A stretch of DNA of 64,000 nucleotides from Bog-473 sp963824195 (GCA_963824195.1 CAWGOJ010000018.1:1-64000), one strand, 5' to 3'; counted from the first letter of the stretch, positions 51,917 to 60,467 are shown. Translations and numbers: made by a program. The notes: generated by a model from the sequence alone, not told the origin.

Positions 51917-53394
51917 CTGACCCGCTCCCGCCGGGGCATGGAGAGCTGGACCTCGGCCCCCTCCCCCGGCGCGGAGCGGATGACGGCCGAGCCACCGAAG
52001 CGGGTCATGCGGGCCCGGATGGACCGCGCGATTCCCTGTCGGTCCTCGGGCACCGCATCGGGATCGAAGCCGCGGCCACGGTCCCGCACGTAGAGCATGA
52101 CCGTGTCGGGCTCGACCTCGGCGTAGACCGAGACCTGGACGGCACCGGACCACTTGGCGGCGTTCACGGTGGCCTCGCGGGCCGCATCGAGGAGCGCGCG
52201 CAGCGCCTCGTCGAGCTCGCAGTCCCCGACCATCACCACCTGCACGGCGATCCCGTGATCGGCCTCGACCTGGCGCTGCAGCAGGCCGACGCCCTCGCCC
52301 AGCATCGTGGCGTCCTCGCCGATCGCGCCCGGTGGGCGGCCCTCGAAGAGCCAGGCCCTCAGCTCGCGCTCCTGGGCCCGGGCGAGGCGTACGACGTTCT
52401 GCGGGTCGTCGGAGGAGCGCTGGATCAGCGCCAGCGTCTGGAGCACCGAGTCGTGGACGTGGGCCGCCATCTGGGCCCGCTCCTCGGCGAGCGCCCGGGC
52501 CTGGCGCTCGGCGATGAGGTCCCGCACCAGACTGAGCCACCAGGGGCCGAAGATGATCACGCTGGCGGCGACGACCAGGGCGGCGCCGCCGACGGGGCGC
52601 AGCGCGGCGACGGTGGTGTGGCCCTCGACCAGCAGGACGATCCCGCCCACCCCCACGAGGACGCCGAGCACCAGCCGCGCCATGAGCCAACGGCGACCCT
52701 CGCCGTGGGTGTCCGCGCCGAGGAGCGGCACCACGTCATGGTCGATGAACGCCTTCTCGGACTCGTTGGCGTTGCGCCAGATGAGGATGACCACGCCGAC
52801 GGCCAGGAAGGTGGGCCATCCGATGAACCCCACGAACCCGAGGTGCAGCGTGCTGGTGATCAGCTGCACCGCGATCAGCAGCGGGATGAGGATGGCGGCG
52901 ATCAGGCGTATGCCGCGGCGGTCGTTGACGGCGCGGGAGTAGATGTTGGAGGACTCGCCCTCCATGGGGATCAGCAGCCACGCCATGGCGTAGACGAACA
53001 CCATCACGCCGCTGCAGATGGACAGCAGCACGAAGCCGATGCGCACCCACATGGCGTCGATCCCGGTGGCCGACGAGACGGCACCGCAGACGCCGCCCAG
53101 CACGCGGTTGTCGGGGCTCCGGCGCAGGCTCCGCAGCTTCGTGCCCACATGGGGGTGGTGGTGCCGGCGCCTCTCCGACCACGGGACCCCCCGGTGCGAC
53201 CAGTGCCCGTTCGCACCTCCCCATCCCCCGTCGGGTGGCACCCAGCGCCCCTTGGGCGGCACCCATTGCCCGGGGGCGGCCTGCGACGGCGCCGTCGGGC
53301 GGCCACCCTCCTCGAGCGGACGCGTGCCGGGATCGGGTGCCTCTGCGATACCCCGATGATCGCGCGCCGTGGCTGCCGTGGCTATCAGGGACAT
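51913..53394 (-). CDS. PspC-domain sensor histidine kinase
   Basis: 493 residues from ATG 53394. A Pro/Gly-rich cytoplasmic N-terminus (WVPPKGRWVPPDGGWGGANG) leads to a PspC domain (RRSPDNRVLGGVCGAVSSATGID and membrane segment VFVYAMAWLLIPM), then further membrane helices to about residue 265. The kinase core has the HisKA_3 phospho-acceptor in MAAHVHDSVLQTLALIQRSS and a HATPase with MLYVRDRGRGFDPD. It resembles LiaS/PspC-type envelope-stress kinases of actinobacteria. Divergent from a second PspC gene. Confidence 0.88.
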   Translation of the reverse strand: MSLIATAATARDHRGIAEAPDPGTRPLEEGGRPTAPSQAAPGQWVPPKGRWVPPDGGWGGANGHWSHRGVPWSERRRHHHPHVGTKLRSLRRSPDNRVLGGVCGAVSSATGIDAMWVRIGFVLLSICSGVMVFVYAMAWLLIPMEGESSNIYSRAVNDRRGIRLIAAILIPLLIAVQLITSTLHLGFVGFIGWPTFLAVGVVILIWRNANESEKAFIDHDVVPLLGADTHGEGRRWLMARLVLGVLVGVGGIVLLVEGHTTVAALRPVGGAALVVAASVIIFGPWWLSLVRDLIAERQARALAEERAQMAAHVHDSVLQTLALIQRSSDDPQNVVRLARAQERELRAWLFEGRPPGAIGEDATMLGEGVGLLQRQVEADHGIAVQVVMVGDCELDEALRALLDAAREATVNAAKWSGAVQVSVYAEVEPDTVMLYVRDRGRGFDPDAVPEDRQGIARSIRARMTRFGGSAVIRSAPGEGAEVQLSMPRRERVR

Positions 53395-53422
53395 CCCTGA
53401 GTCCTCGGGGTTCTCCTCAGGG
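53395..53422. promoter_or_regulatory. Inverted repeat in the divergent promoter region
   Basis: CCCTGAG (53395-53401) and CTCAGGG (53416-53422), separated by 14 bp, lie between the kinase start (53394) and the PspC gene start (53479). The position, next to the kinase's own start and within the only shared upstream region, fits a binding site for the LuxR-type regulator; this is inference. Confidence 0.45.
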
Positions 53423-53478
53423 TCGGACCAGGGTGCTTCCGGATTCCCGTCCCGGTCGTGCGCCGTCACGCTGGTCCC

Positions 53479-53835
53479 ATGGACACCGCACCCGACGAGA
53501 TCCCCGGAGCCTCGGCCTCCCGGGCACACGAGCAACTCCCCCCGAGCCAGGACCCCGGGCGCGCCGAGCAGGCCGGGCACCCCCGACAGCCCGGCGAGCA
53601 GCGCCTCCACCGCGTCGGCCGTGGCCGCATGCTCGCCGGCGTCGCCGCGGGCCTGGCCGACTACTTCGACGTCGACCCGACGATCGTCCGGATCGGCTTC
53701 GTCGCCCTGGCGTTCCTGGGCGGGCTGGCCGTGCCCCTCTACCTCGCCGGCTGGTTGCTGATCCCCGACGAGGACTCCGACGTGTCGGTCGCCGAGGAGC
53801 TCATGGCCCGGGAGCGGGCCCACGGCGCCTACTGA
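53479..53835 (+). CDS. PspC-domain membrane protein
   Basis: 118 residues. A polar, Pro-rich N-terminus precedes the PspC domain: HRVGRGRMLAGVAAGLADYF, DVDPTIVRIGFVALAFLGGL and AVPLYLAGWLLIPDEDSD, one or two membrane helices. PspC proteins sense or transmit envelope stress, and this one is divergent from a kinase with its own PspC domain. ATG 53479 starts within a region rich in Pro and Glu/Asp codons. Confidence 0.8.
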   Translation: MDTAPDEIPGASASRAHEQLPPSQDPGRAEQAGHPRQPGEQRLHRVGRGRMLAGVAAGLADYFDVDPTIVRIGFVALAFLGGLAVPLYLAGWLLIPDEDSDVSVAEELMARERAHGAY

Positions 53836-53841
53836 GCGCAC

Positions 53842-53905
53842 CGAGCCCCGACCGAGCCCCGACCGAGCCCCGACCGAGACACCGACCAGACACCGACCGA
53901 GAGGA
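53842..53905. repeat. 11-bp tandem repeat upstream of the DUF1707 gene
   Basis: CGAGCCCCGAC occurs three times without change (53842-53852, 53853-53863, 53864-53874), followed by two diverged copies (CGAGACACCGAC and CAGACACCGAC) reaching the ribosome site GAGAGGAG. It fills the whole intergenic gap between the PspC and DUF1707 genes, so it could affect their shared transcript or be simple slippage. Confidence 0.8.
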
Positions 53906-53911
53906 GACCCG

Positions 53912-54379
53912 ATGCGCTACCGCTGGGACCCCGCCTACCCGATGGGCCGCCGGGAGACGCAGCCCTACGACGCCACCCTGCGGGCGTCGGACAACGAGCG
54001 CAACGCGGTGGCCGACAAGCTGTCACGCCACTACGCCGAGGGCCGGCTCGACGAGACCGAGTTCAAGAGCCGCCTCGACACCGCCATGTCGGCCACGACG
54101 CGGGGCGACCTCCACGGCCTGTTCAACGACCTGCCATCGTTGCCGGCCGAGCCGCCGCCCCCGCCACCGCGGCACCGCCGCATCCTGCCTTTCGTCTTCC
54201 TCGTGGCCTTCCTGGCCATCCTGGCCGGCGCGACCATCCCCTTCTCCCCCGCCTATCACGTGCCGTGGCTGCTCTTCGCCCTCATCGGCTTCGTGCTGTG
54301 GCGCCGGATGGCGGGCCGCCCCCACTGGCACCAGCACCACGACCGCGGCGGCCGTCCGAGCTCCGTCACGGACCACTGA
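53912..54379 (+). CDS. DUF1707 (SHOCT-like) membrane protein
   Basis: 155 residues. The N-terminal DUF1707 block reads LRASDNERNAVADKLSRHYA, EGRLDETEFKSRLDTAMSAT and TRGDLHGLFNDLPSLP. A Pro-rich linker and two membrane helices follow (LPFVFLVAFLAILAGATI and VPWLLFALIGFVLW), then a His-rich tail (HWHQHHDRGG). Genes of this type often lie beside PspC and LiaR-type regulators. GAGAGGAG precedes ATG 53912. Confidence 0.85.
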   Translation: MRYRWDPAYPMGRRETQPYDATLRASDNERNAVADKLSRHYAEGRLDETEFKSRLDTAMSATTRGDLHGLFNDLPSLPAEPPPPPPRHRRILPFVFLVAFLAILAGATIPFSPAYHVPWLLFALIGFVLWRRMAGRPHWHQHHDRGGRPSSVTDH

Positions 54380-54382
54380 GCT

Positions 54383-54892
54383 GTGCGCACCCCCGTTCCA
54401 CGTCACGAGCGGGACGACGACCTTGCCGTCACGCTCCGCGCCATGGACCTCTTCGCCGGACTCCCGAGCCATGAGCTGGACGAGCTGGCCGCCCGGGGCG
54501 ACATCTCGAGCGCTCATCCGGGCCAGGTGGTCCAGGCGCAGGACGTGCCGGTCCGCCTCTGGCACGTCATCGTCGGCGGGCATGCGGTGGTACAGCGCGA
54601 CAGCACCCCGATCGCCCTGCTCGGGCGGGGTGACACCTGGTCGGAGCACTCGCTCCTCCATCAGCTGCGATCCCCCATCGCCGTGGTCGCTCTGTCACCG
54701 CTCACCTTGCTCACGCTGAGCCGGCGCCAGTTCTTCGAGATCCCCGAGCAGCACCCGGTCCTGGCGGGACGCCTGGTGGCCCGCTCGGCCACCTCAGCCA
54801 CCTCAGCCACCTCGGCCACCTCAGCCGCCTCGGCCGACCGTCTGGCGCGGCCCGTCTTCAACGCGCTGGTGCACCTGAGCGGGCAGGAGTGA
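54383..54892 (+). CDS. Cyclic-nucleotide-binding-like domain protein
   Basis: 169 residues from GTG 54383, three bp after the DUF1707 stop. LFAGLPSHELDELAARGDIS then GQVVQAQDVPVRLWHVIVGG and DTWSEHSLLHQL match the beta-roll of cNMP-binding domains, but the usual R-x-A phosphate-binding motif is not seen, so nucleotide binding is uncertain. The second half carries a Ser-Ala-Thr repeat from a 9-bp DNA repeat. There is no DNA-binding domain, so it is not a CRP-type activator; it may gate or tether a partner. Confidence 0.65.
   Translation: MRTPVPRHERDDDLAVTLRAMDLFAGLPSHELDELAARGDISSAHPGQVVQAQDVPVRLWHVIVGGHAVVQRDSTPIALLGRGDTWSEHSLLHQLRSPIAVVALSPLTLLTLSRRQFFEIPEQHPVLAGRLVARSATSATSATSATSAASADRLARPVFNALVHLSGQE
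54785..54838. repeat. 9-bp in-gene tandem repeat (six units)
   Basis: Units TCGGCCACC, TCAGCCACC (x2), TCGGCCACC, TCAGCCGCC, TCGGCCGAC follow one another, encoding Ser-Ala-Thr four times then SAA and SAD. The period is a multiple of three, so unit number can change without shifting the frame. Confidence 0.85.
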
Positions 54893-54982
54893 TCGGGGGA
54901 GCGTCCGGGCTGCCGGTACGATTGCCACTGCCCGTGACGCCGGCAGGTGGCGGCGTCGAACGTTCCTGAGGAGTTCTCCCTA

Positions 54983-57223
54983 ATGCGCACCCTGGCCGGG
55001 TGGTGTGTCCGTCACCGTCGCCTCGTGATCCTGTTGTGGCTGCTCGTTCTCGTCGGATCCATCTTCACGGTGCAACAGGTCGGCACCGCGTATTCCGACA
55101 ATTTCAATTTCCCCCACACCGAGTCGGCGGACGCCATCAACCTGCTGAAGTCCGTGGCGCCGGCGCAATCGGGAGACACCGAGCAGGTGGTCTTCGGGAC
55201 CTCGGGCAGCGCCAGCCTGACCGACCCGGCCATCGGCCAGCGCATCAACGCCATGGTCGACGAGATCAACGCGCTGCCCCACGTTTCGGGCGCCGTGAGC
55301 CCGTACGACGCGTCCGGCAACCTGGTCAACACCTCGAACATCAACCCGGCGCGGACCGTCGGGTTCCTCCAGGTCCCCTTCGACAAGCTGGCCAACGACA
55401 TCTCGGGCGCCGAGTCCAAGAAATTCGTCAACACCGTGACGGGGACGTCGCGAGACGGCCTCACCGTGGCGGTCACCGGCCAGCTCGCCGAGCAGGCCAA
55501 CCGAGTGTCGATCGGCAGCACCGGGCTCGGCGTGATCCTCGCGCTGATCGTGCTGCTCCTCGTCTTCGGCTCTGTCTTCGCCGCCCTCCTGCCCATCGTC
55601 TCCGCCCTCTTTGCCCTGGGCACCGCGGTCGGCGTCATCGGCGTGGTGAGCCACGCCATGAGCATGCCGTCGATCTCGCCCGAGCTCATGCTCCTCATCG
55701 GGCTCGGCGTCGGGGTCGACTACGCCCTGTTCATCGTGACGCGGCATCGGCAGGGGCTCGTGGCCGGACGCGACGTCGAGTCCTCCATCGTCAACGCGGT
55801 CAACACGTCGGGACGAGCCGTCCTGTTCGCCGGGATAATCGTGTGCATCGCGCTCCTCGGCATGTTCGCCCTCGGGGTGAGCTTCCTGTACGGGTTGGCG
55901 CTCGCCGCGGCCATCGGCGTCGCCCTCACCATGATGGCCGCCCTCACGCTGCTGCCAGCCATGCTGGGCTTCATCGGCCCCAAGGTGATGAGCCGAAAGC
56001 AGAAGAAGAACCTGGCCGAGAACGGGCCGCGCATCGTGGGGGCGGACAACAAGGGCTTCTGGCCCAACTGGGCCGATCGGGTGCAGCGGATGCCCTGGCT
56101 GTCGGCGGGTGCGGCCCTGCTCGTCATCGTCATCCTCGCCCTTCCCTTCTTCTCGCTCCAACTGGGCTCGGCCGATCAGGGGACGGACCCGGCCGGCACG
56201 CCGACCCGGGTGGCCTTCGACATGCTGTCGAAGGGATTCGGGCCCGGCTTCAACGGGCCCCTGATGCTGGTCGGCGTGGTGCAGCCCGACCAGCACGCGA
56301 CCGTCGACGCCATCGTCCACGACGTCTCGCGGCAGTCCGACGTGGCCCGCGTGGCGCCGCCGGTCTACATCCCCAGCAAGACGGGCACGGGCGACGTCGT
56401 GCTGGTGAACGTCTACCCCGACTCGGCCCCCCAGGATGCCGCCACCACCGACCTGGTGAACCATCTGCGGGGCGACACCATCCCCGGGGCCGTCGGCGAC
56501 TCGGGCGTCAAGATCCTGGTGGGCGGGTCGACGGCCATCTTCATCGACTTCTCCAACGTCCTCAGCTCGAAGCTGCCGCTCTTCATCGCGCTGGTGGTGA
56601 CGCTGTCCTTCCTCCTCCTCATGACCGTGTTCCGGAGCTTCGTCATCCCGCTCACCGCGGCCTGCATGAACCTGCTCTCCATCGGGGCCGCCTTCGGCAT
56701 CCTGGTGACGGTCTTCCAGTGGGGATACCTGGGCTCGCTGATCGGGCTCAACGGCACGAGCCCCGTGGAGGCCTTCCTCCCGGTGATGCTCTTCGCGATC
56801 CTCTTCGGCCTTTCCATGGACTACCAGGTGTTCCTCGTGAGCCGCATTCACGAGGAGTACATCAAGTCGGGCAGGAACAACAAGGTCGCGGTGCGCAACG
56901 GCCTGGCCGCCACCGGCAAGACGATCACCGCGGCCGCCCTCATCATGATCCTCGTCTTCGGCTCCTTCATCCTCGGCGGCCAACGTGTGATCAAGGAGTT
57001 CGGTATCGGCCTGGCCGCCGGCATCCTCGTCGACGCCGTCTTCATCCGCATGGCGATCGTGCCGTCCCTCATGATGCTCTTCGGCGACGCGAACTGGTGG
57101 TTCCCGAAGTGGCTGGACCGGGTGCTCCCCAGTCTCGCCGTCGACGCCGACGACCTGGCGGCGCACCCGATCGACGCGGACGCGGACGCCGAGCCCGAGC
57201 TGGCAGGGACGGTCACCCCCTAG
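54983..57223 (+). CDS. MMPL/RND-family membrane transporter
   Basis: 746 residues from ATG 54983 (TGAGGAG 9 bp upstream). One N-terminal helix (RLVILLWLLVLVGSIFTV), a large extracytoplasmic loop, then five helices including LGLGVDYALF-type Asp-Tyr (LLIGLGVGVDYALFIVTRHR) in the first half and FGLSMDYQVFLVSRIHEEYI in the second. The paired Asp-Tyr motifs in TM4 and TM10 are the proton-relay signature of MMPL proteins. Likely exports lipids or glycolipids of the envelope. Tail is acidic. No MmpS-like partner is adjacent. Confidence 0.92.
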   Translation: MRTLAGWCVRHRRLVILLWLLVLVGSIFTVQQVGTAYSDNFNFPHTESADAINLLKSVAPAQSGDTEQVVFGTSGSASLTDPAIGQRINAMVDEINALPHVSGAVSPYDASGNLVNTSNINPARTVGFLQVPFDKLANDISGAESKKFVNTVTGTSRDGLTVAVTGQLAEQANRVSIGSTGLGVILALIVLLLVFGSVFAALLPIVSALFALGTAVGVIGVVSHAMSMPSISPELMLLIGLGVGVDYALFIVTRHRQGLVAGRDVESSIVNAVNTSGRAVLFAGIIVCIALLGMFALGVSFLYGLALAAAIGVALTMMAALTLLPAMLGFIGPKVMSRKQKKNLAENGPRIVGADNKGFWPNWADRVQRMPWLSAGAALLVIVILALPFFSLQLGSADQGTDPAGTPTRVAFDMLSKGFGPGFNGPLMLVGVVQPDQHATVDAIVHDVSRQSDVARVAPPVYIPSKTGTGDVVLVNVYPDSAPQDAATTDLVNHLRGDTIPGAVGDSGVKILVGGSTAIFIDFSNVLSSKLPLFIALVVTLSFLLLMTVFRSFVIPLTAACMNLLSIGAAFGILVTVFQWGYLGSLIGLNGTSPVEAFLPVMLFAILFGLSMDYQVFLVSRIHEEYIKSGRNNKVAVRNGLAATGKTITAAALIMILVFGSFILGGQRVIKEFGIGLAAGILVDAVFIRMAIVPSLMMLFGDANWWFPKWLDRVLPSLAVDADDLAAHPIDADADAEPELAGTVTP

Positions 57224-57238
57224 CTTCTGCGCAGAAGC
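57223..57238. promoter_or_regulatory. Perfect 16-bp palindrome after the MMPL gene
   Basis: GCTTCTGC-GCAGAAGC is symmetric without a spacer and starts at the last base of the MMPL stop codon. It could be an operator for the next gene (start 57437) or a weak terminator stem, but there is no T run. Confidence 0.5.
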
Positions 57239-57436
57239 AGGGCGGCATTTCCTCCATTTGCAGTGTCCCAATAGGCGTAATCCGACGCGTCCGGCGAAGG
57301 TGCGGACCTTTGGCCCTGGTGGGACCGGCGCCAACTCCCCATCATCGAGGGACGCGACGTGAGGGCGCTGCGTGCCATGGCGCGCGCTCGGAGGCGAAAT
57401 GCATGCGGTGACCATTCGGCCGGTGGCACAACCACG

Positions 57437-57703
57437 ATGACCGATCGCGACCTGACGGTGACGGTGCAGCAGGCGATCACTGATGCCGCCGTCGGCGAGC
57501 CGGGACTCTCCGTCGGGCCGATCCAGGCGACCCGGGGCTGGGGCGGCATCCTCTTCGTGAGGGTGCAGGCGCAACTCAGGGGCTTGCCCTCCCACGAGGT
57601 ACGGGGGATACAGGAGGCGTTGGAGCGCCGGTTCCATGCGGCCGTTCGCCAGGCTCTCGAAGGGGACCGGTCCTCGGTGAGCGTGACCTGGAACGGCTAC
57701 TAA
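57437..57703 (+). CDS. Hypothetical protein (88 aa)
   Basis: I choose ATG 57437 because the frame upstream is Arg-rich and looks non-coding. The product reads DRDLTVTVQQAITDAAVGEP, GWGGILFVRVQAQLRGLPSHE and VRGIQEALERRFHAAVRQAL then SVSVTWNGY: an alternating beta/alpha pattern with no known motif. It stands alone between the MMPL gene and the aldo/keto reductase. Its TAA stop is the first part of a tandem repeat. Confidence 0.45.
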   Translation: MTDRDLTVTVQQAITDAAVGEPGLSVGPIQATRGWGGILFVRVQAQLRGLPSHEVRGIQEALERRFHAAVRQALEGDRSSVSVTWNGY

Positions 57704-57739
57704 TTCATACAGTTCCCGTTAATTCGTACAGTTCCCGTT
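57702..57739. repeat. 19-bp tandem direct repeat spanning a stop codon
   Basis: AATTCATACAGTTCCCGTT (57702-57720) is followed at once by AATTCGTACAGTTCCCGTT (57721-57739), one mismatch in 19. The first copy contains two bases of the TAA stop. It is AT-richer than its surroundings and lies between the ends of two convergent genes. Confidence 0.8.
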
Positions 57740-57773
57740 TCGTCGCGACGCGCGACCTGGCGCGCCGCCGACC

Positions 57774-58745
57774 TCACCAGGCGTAGTCCTCCGGGGCCGT
57801 CTTGCGGCCCGGGAAGATCTCGTCGAGGCGCGCCAGCACCTTGTCGTCGAGCGTGACCTCCACCGCGCGCAGCGCCGAGTCGAGGTGCTCGGGCGTCCGG
57901 GGGCCCACGATGGGTCCCGTGACGGCGGGCCGGGTCAGCAGCCAGGCCAGCCCGACCGTGCCGGGATCCTCGCCCACCTCGGCGCAGAGATCCTCGTACG
58001 CCTCGAGCTGGGGCCGCCGCGCCTCGATCGTCTCGGCGGCGCGACCGGCGTAGCGGCGACTCCCGTCGCGCTCCTTGCGCACGACACCGCCCAACAGCCC
58101 GCCCTGGAGCGGCGACCACGGGATGACACCGAGCCCGTAGGCCTGGGCCGCCGGCAGCACCTCGACCTCGACGTTGCGCACGATCAGGTTGTAGATGGAC
58201 TGCTCGCTGACCAGGCCCATGAAGTTGCGGCGGGCCGCCGCCTCCTGGGCCCTGGCGACGTGCCAGCCGGCGAAGTTGGAGGACCCGACGTACAGGATCT
58301 TGCCCTGGAGCCGCAGCACCTCCATCGCCTCCCAGATCTCGTCCCAGCCGGTGCCCCGGTCGATGTGGTGCATCTGGTAGAGGTCGATGTAGTCGGTCTG
58401 GAGCCGGCGCAGGCTCGCCTCGCACGCCCGCCGGATGTTCAGCGCCGAGAGCCGCCCCTCGTTCGGCCACTCCCCCATGTCCCCGTAGAGCTTGGTGGCG
58501 ATCACCGTCTTCTCCCGCCGCTCGCCGCCCCGCGCGAACCAGCGGCCGACGATCTCCTCGGTCGCTCCCCGCCCCTTGGAGCGCCCGTAGACGTTCGCCG
58601 TGTCGAAGAAGTTGATCCCGGCCTCCAGGGCCGAGTCCATGATGGAAAAGGAGGTCGGCTCGTCCGTCTCGGGCCCGAAATTCATCGTGCCCAGGCAGAT
58701 GCGGCTGACCCGGAGGCCTGTCCGGCCCAGGTGTGTGTAGCGCAT
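57774..58745 (-). CDS. Aldo/keto reductase
   Basis: 323 residues. The AKR catalytic tetrad is seen as Asp in NFFDTANVYGRS, Tyr in VYG, Lys in VIATKLYGDMG and His in LYQMHHIDRG; cofactor region is VGSSNFAGWHV to VIPWSPLQGGLLGG. The family reduces carbonyls with NADPH. It is divergent from the DUF35-thiolase pair, with a palindromic site in between. Confidence 0.92.
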   Translation of the reverse strand: MRYTHLGRTGLRVSRICLGTMNFGPETDEPTSFSIMDSALEAGINFFDTANVYGRSKGRGATEEIVGRWFARGGERREKTVIATKLYGDMGEWPNEGRLSALNIRRACEASLRRLQTDYIDLYQMHHIDRGTGWDEIWEAMEVLRLQGKILYVGSSNFAGWHVARAQEAAARRNFMGLVSEQSIYNLIVRNVEVEVLPAAQAYGLGVIPWSPLQGGLLGGVVRKERDGSRRYAGRAAETIEARRPQLEAYEDLCAEVGEDPGTVGLAWLLTRPAVTGPIVGPRTPEHLDSALRAVEVTLDDKVLARLDEIFPGRKTAPEDYAW

Positions 58746-58815
58746 GGGCCCGAACCTAATGGCCCCGGCGGAAGAGTGGCCCGATTAGCGGTCCATTTCC
58801 AACTCCCGCTAGGTT

Positions 58816-58830
58816 GAGAACAACATTCTC
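58816..58830. promoter_or_regulatory. Palindromic operator candidate before the DUF35-thiolase genes
   Basis: GAGAA-CAACA-TTCTC is a 15-bp inverted repeat 19 bp before the DUF35 ATG and 71 bp from the aldo/keto reductase start. Similar GAGAA...TTCTC sites occur upstream of actinobacterial lipid-catabolism genes and are bound by TetR regulators; I cannot name the one here. Confidence 0.5.
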
Positions 58831-58848
58831 GAACCCGACCTTGGGGGC

Positions 58849-59250
58849 ATGATGGCGCAACAGATTCCGCTGGTCGACTACCTGGAGCTGGGGGACGACC
58901 CCCACCTGGTGGCCAACGAGTGCACCTCGTGCGGGGCCCGCTACTTCGACCGCCGGAACGCGTGCGCGGCCTGCGAGGCAACCGACTTCAAGAAGGTCGA
59001 CGTGCCCACCACGGGCGAGGTCCGGGCGTTCACGATCGTCTCCTTCGCCGCCCCCGGGATCCCGGTGCCCTTCGTTGCCGCCGTGGTCGACTGCGAGGGC
59101 ACCAGCGTGCGGGCGAACCTGATCAACGTGACCCCCGACCCCGAGCACGTGACCACGGGCATGAAGGTGCGCCTGGCCACCGAGGTCATCGGCACGGACG
59201 ACAACGGCACCGAAGCGATCGGCTTCGGCTTCGAACCCCTGGGAGGTTGA
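58849..59250 (+). CDS. DUF35 OB-fold zinc-ribbon protein
   Basis: 133 residues. Zinc ribbon CTSCGARYFDRRNACAACEA (two CxxC) followed by an OB fold with TTGEVRAFTIVSFAAPGIP and a final IGFGFEPL. It is the second such protein in the window and precedes, rather than follows, its thiolase partner by 5 bp. Presumably binds the acyl-CoA and the thiolase subunit. Confidence 0.9.
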   Translation: MMAQQIPLVDYLELGDDPHLVANECTSCGARYFDRRNACAACEATDFKKVDVPTTGEVRAFTIVSFAAPGIPVPFVAAVVDCEGTSVRANLINVTPDPEHVTTGMKVRLATEVIGTDDNGTEAIGFGFEPLGG

Positions 59251-59255
59251 CCACG

Positions 59256-60467
59256 ATGGCATCGGCATCGGAAGAGCTGTGGATCCTCGGCATCCACATG
59301 ACCAAGTTCGGCAAGCACCCTGACCTCGACACCGTCGACCTGGCCGCCGAGGCGGTCCAGGGGGCGCTCGCCGACGGCGGGGTGGCCATGAAGGACATGG
59401 GCATCATCGGGGCCGGCAACCTCATGGGTGGTCCCATGCCGATCGGCCAGATGGTCCAGAAGCAGTTGGGCCAGACCGGGATCCCCGTCTACAACGTGGC
59501 CAACGCGTGCGCCACCGGGGCCACGGCGTTGCGTGTCGCCTGCATGGCGATCAAGGCCGGCGAAGCCGACATGGGGCTGGCCGTCGGCGTGGAGAAGCTC
59601 GCCGGCGCCGGGCTGCTGGCCGGAGGGAGTCGCAAGAGCGATTCCAACACCTGGACCCCGTCGGGGCGCTACGGGTCGGTGGCCGGCATCGACGGCCGGG
59701 TCGGCACCGAGACGATGCCCGGCGTGTTCGCCCAGATCGGCATGGAGTACGGGCACAAGTACGGCGGCACGAGCTTCGAACTGTTCGCCAAGATCAGCGA
59801 GAAGAACCACGCCCATTCGACGCTGAACCCCCTGGCGGCCTACACGAAGAAGATGACGCTCGACGAGATCATGAACGACGTCATGATCGCCTACCCCAAC
59901 ACGCGGCCCATGTGCTCGGCCAACTGCGACGGTGCCGCAGCCGCCGTCGTGGTGTCGGGGTCGAAGCTCAAGACGCTGTCGCTGGAGCAGCAGAAGCGTG
60001 CGGTGAAGATCTCGGCCTCCATCTTGACCACGGACCCGTGGGAGGAGGCCTGCCAGGTCCTCCCCGACGTGAACCAGCTGACGCGCAACGCGGCCGCCCA
60101 GGCCTACGAGCAGGCCGGCGTGTCGCCGCAGGACCTCAACCTGGTGGAGCTGCACGACTGTTTCGCCACGGCCGAGCTGGTGCACTACGACAACCTCGGG
60201 CTGTGCGAGCGCGGCGGCGCGGTCGACTTCTTCAACTCCGGAGCGACCTGGCGTGACGGCACGACGCCGGTCAACGTGTCCGGGGGCCTCGAGTCCAAGG
60301 GCCACCCCATCGCCGCCACCGGCATCGCCAACGTCTGGGAGGTCGCCACGCACCTGCGCGGCGAGGCCGGGGACCGCCAGATTCAGGGCGCCAAGGTCGG
60401 CCTGACCCACGTCATCGGCCTGGGCTCGGCCTGCGGCATCCACATCCTGGAGAAGTCGGCCGCCTAG
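59256..60467 (+). CDS. SCP2-type thiolase (catalytic residues intact)
   Basis: 403 residues. Nucleophilic Cys in VANACATGATALRV, catalytic His in VELHDCFATAE, GGLESKGHPIAATG and the second Cys in GLGSACGIHIL are all present, unlike the Ltp2-like protein at 42045. With the DUF35 protein before it, it may cleave or form a 3-ketoacyl-CoA bond on a bulky substrate. GGGAGG ribosome site precedes ATG 59256. Confidence 0.92.
   Translation: MASASEELWILGIHMTKFGKHPDLDTVDLAAEAVQGALADGGVAMKDMGIIGAGNLMGGPMPIGQMVQKQLGQTGIPVYNVANACATGATALRVACMAIKAGEADMGLAVGVEKLAGAGLLAGGSRKSDSNTWTPSGRYGSVAGIDGRVGTETMPGVFAQIGMEYGHKYGGTSFELFAKISEKNHAHSTLNPLAAYTKKMTLDEIMNDVMIAYPNTRPMCSANCDGAAAAVVVSGSKLKTLSLEQQKRAVKISASILTTDPWEEACQVLPDVNQLTRNAAAQAYEQAGVSPQDLNLVELHDCFATAELVHYDNLGLCERGGAVDFFNSGATWRDGTTPVNVSGGLESKGHPIAATGIANVWEVATHLRGEAGDRQIQGAKVGLTHVIGLGSACGIHILEKSAA

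Noticed and set aside
57359..57436. Upstream extension of the small gene starting 57437
   Set aside because: It encodes an Arg-rich leader with no match and a later ATG gives a normal-looking start.
54980..57637. 885-residue open frame opposite the MMPL gene
   Set aside because: It is His/Asp/Glu-rich, has no domains, and mirrors the transporter's codon pattern on the other strand.
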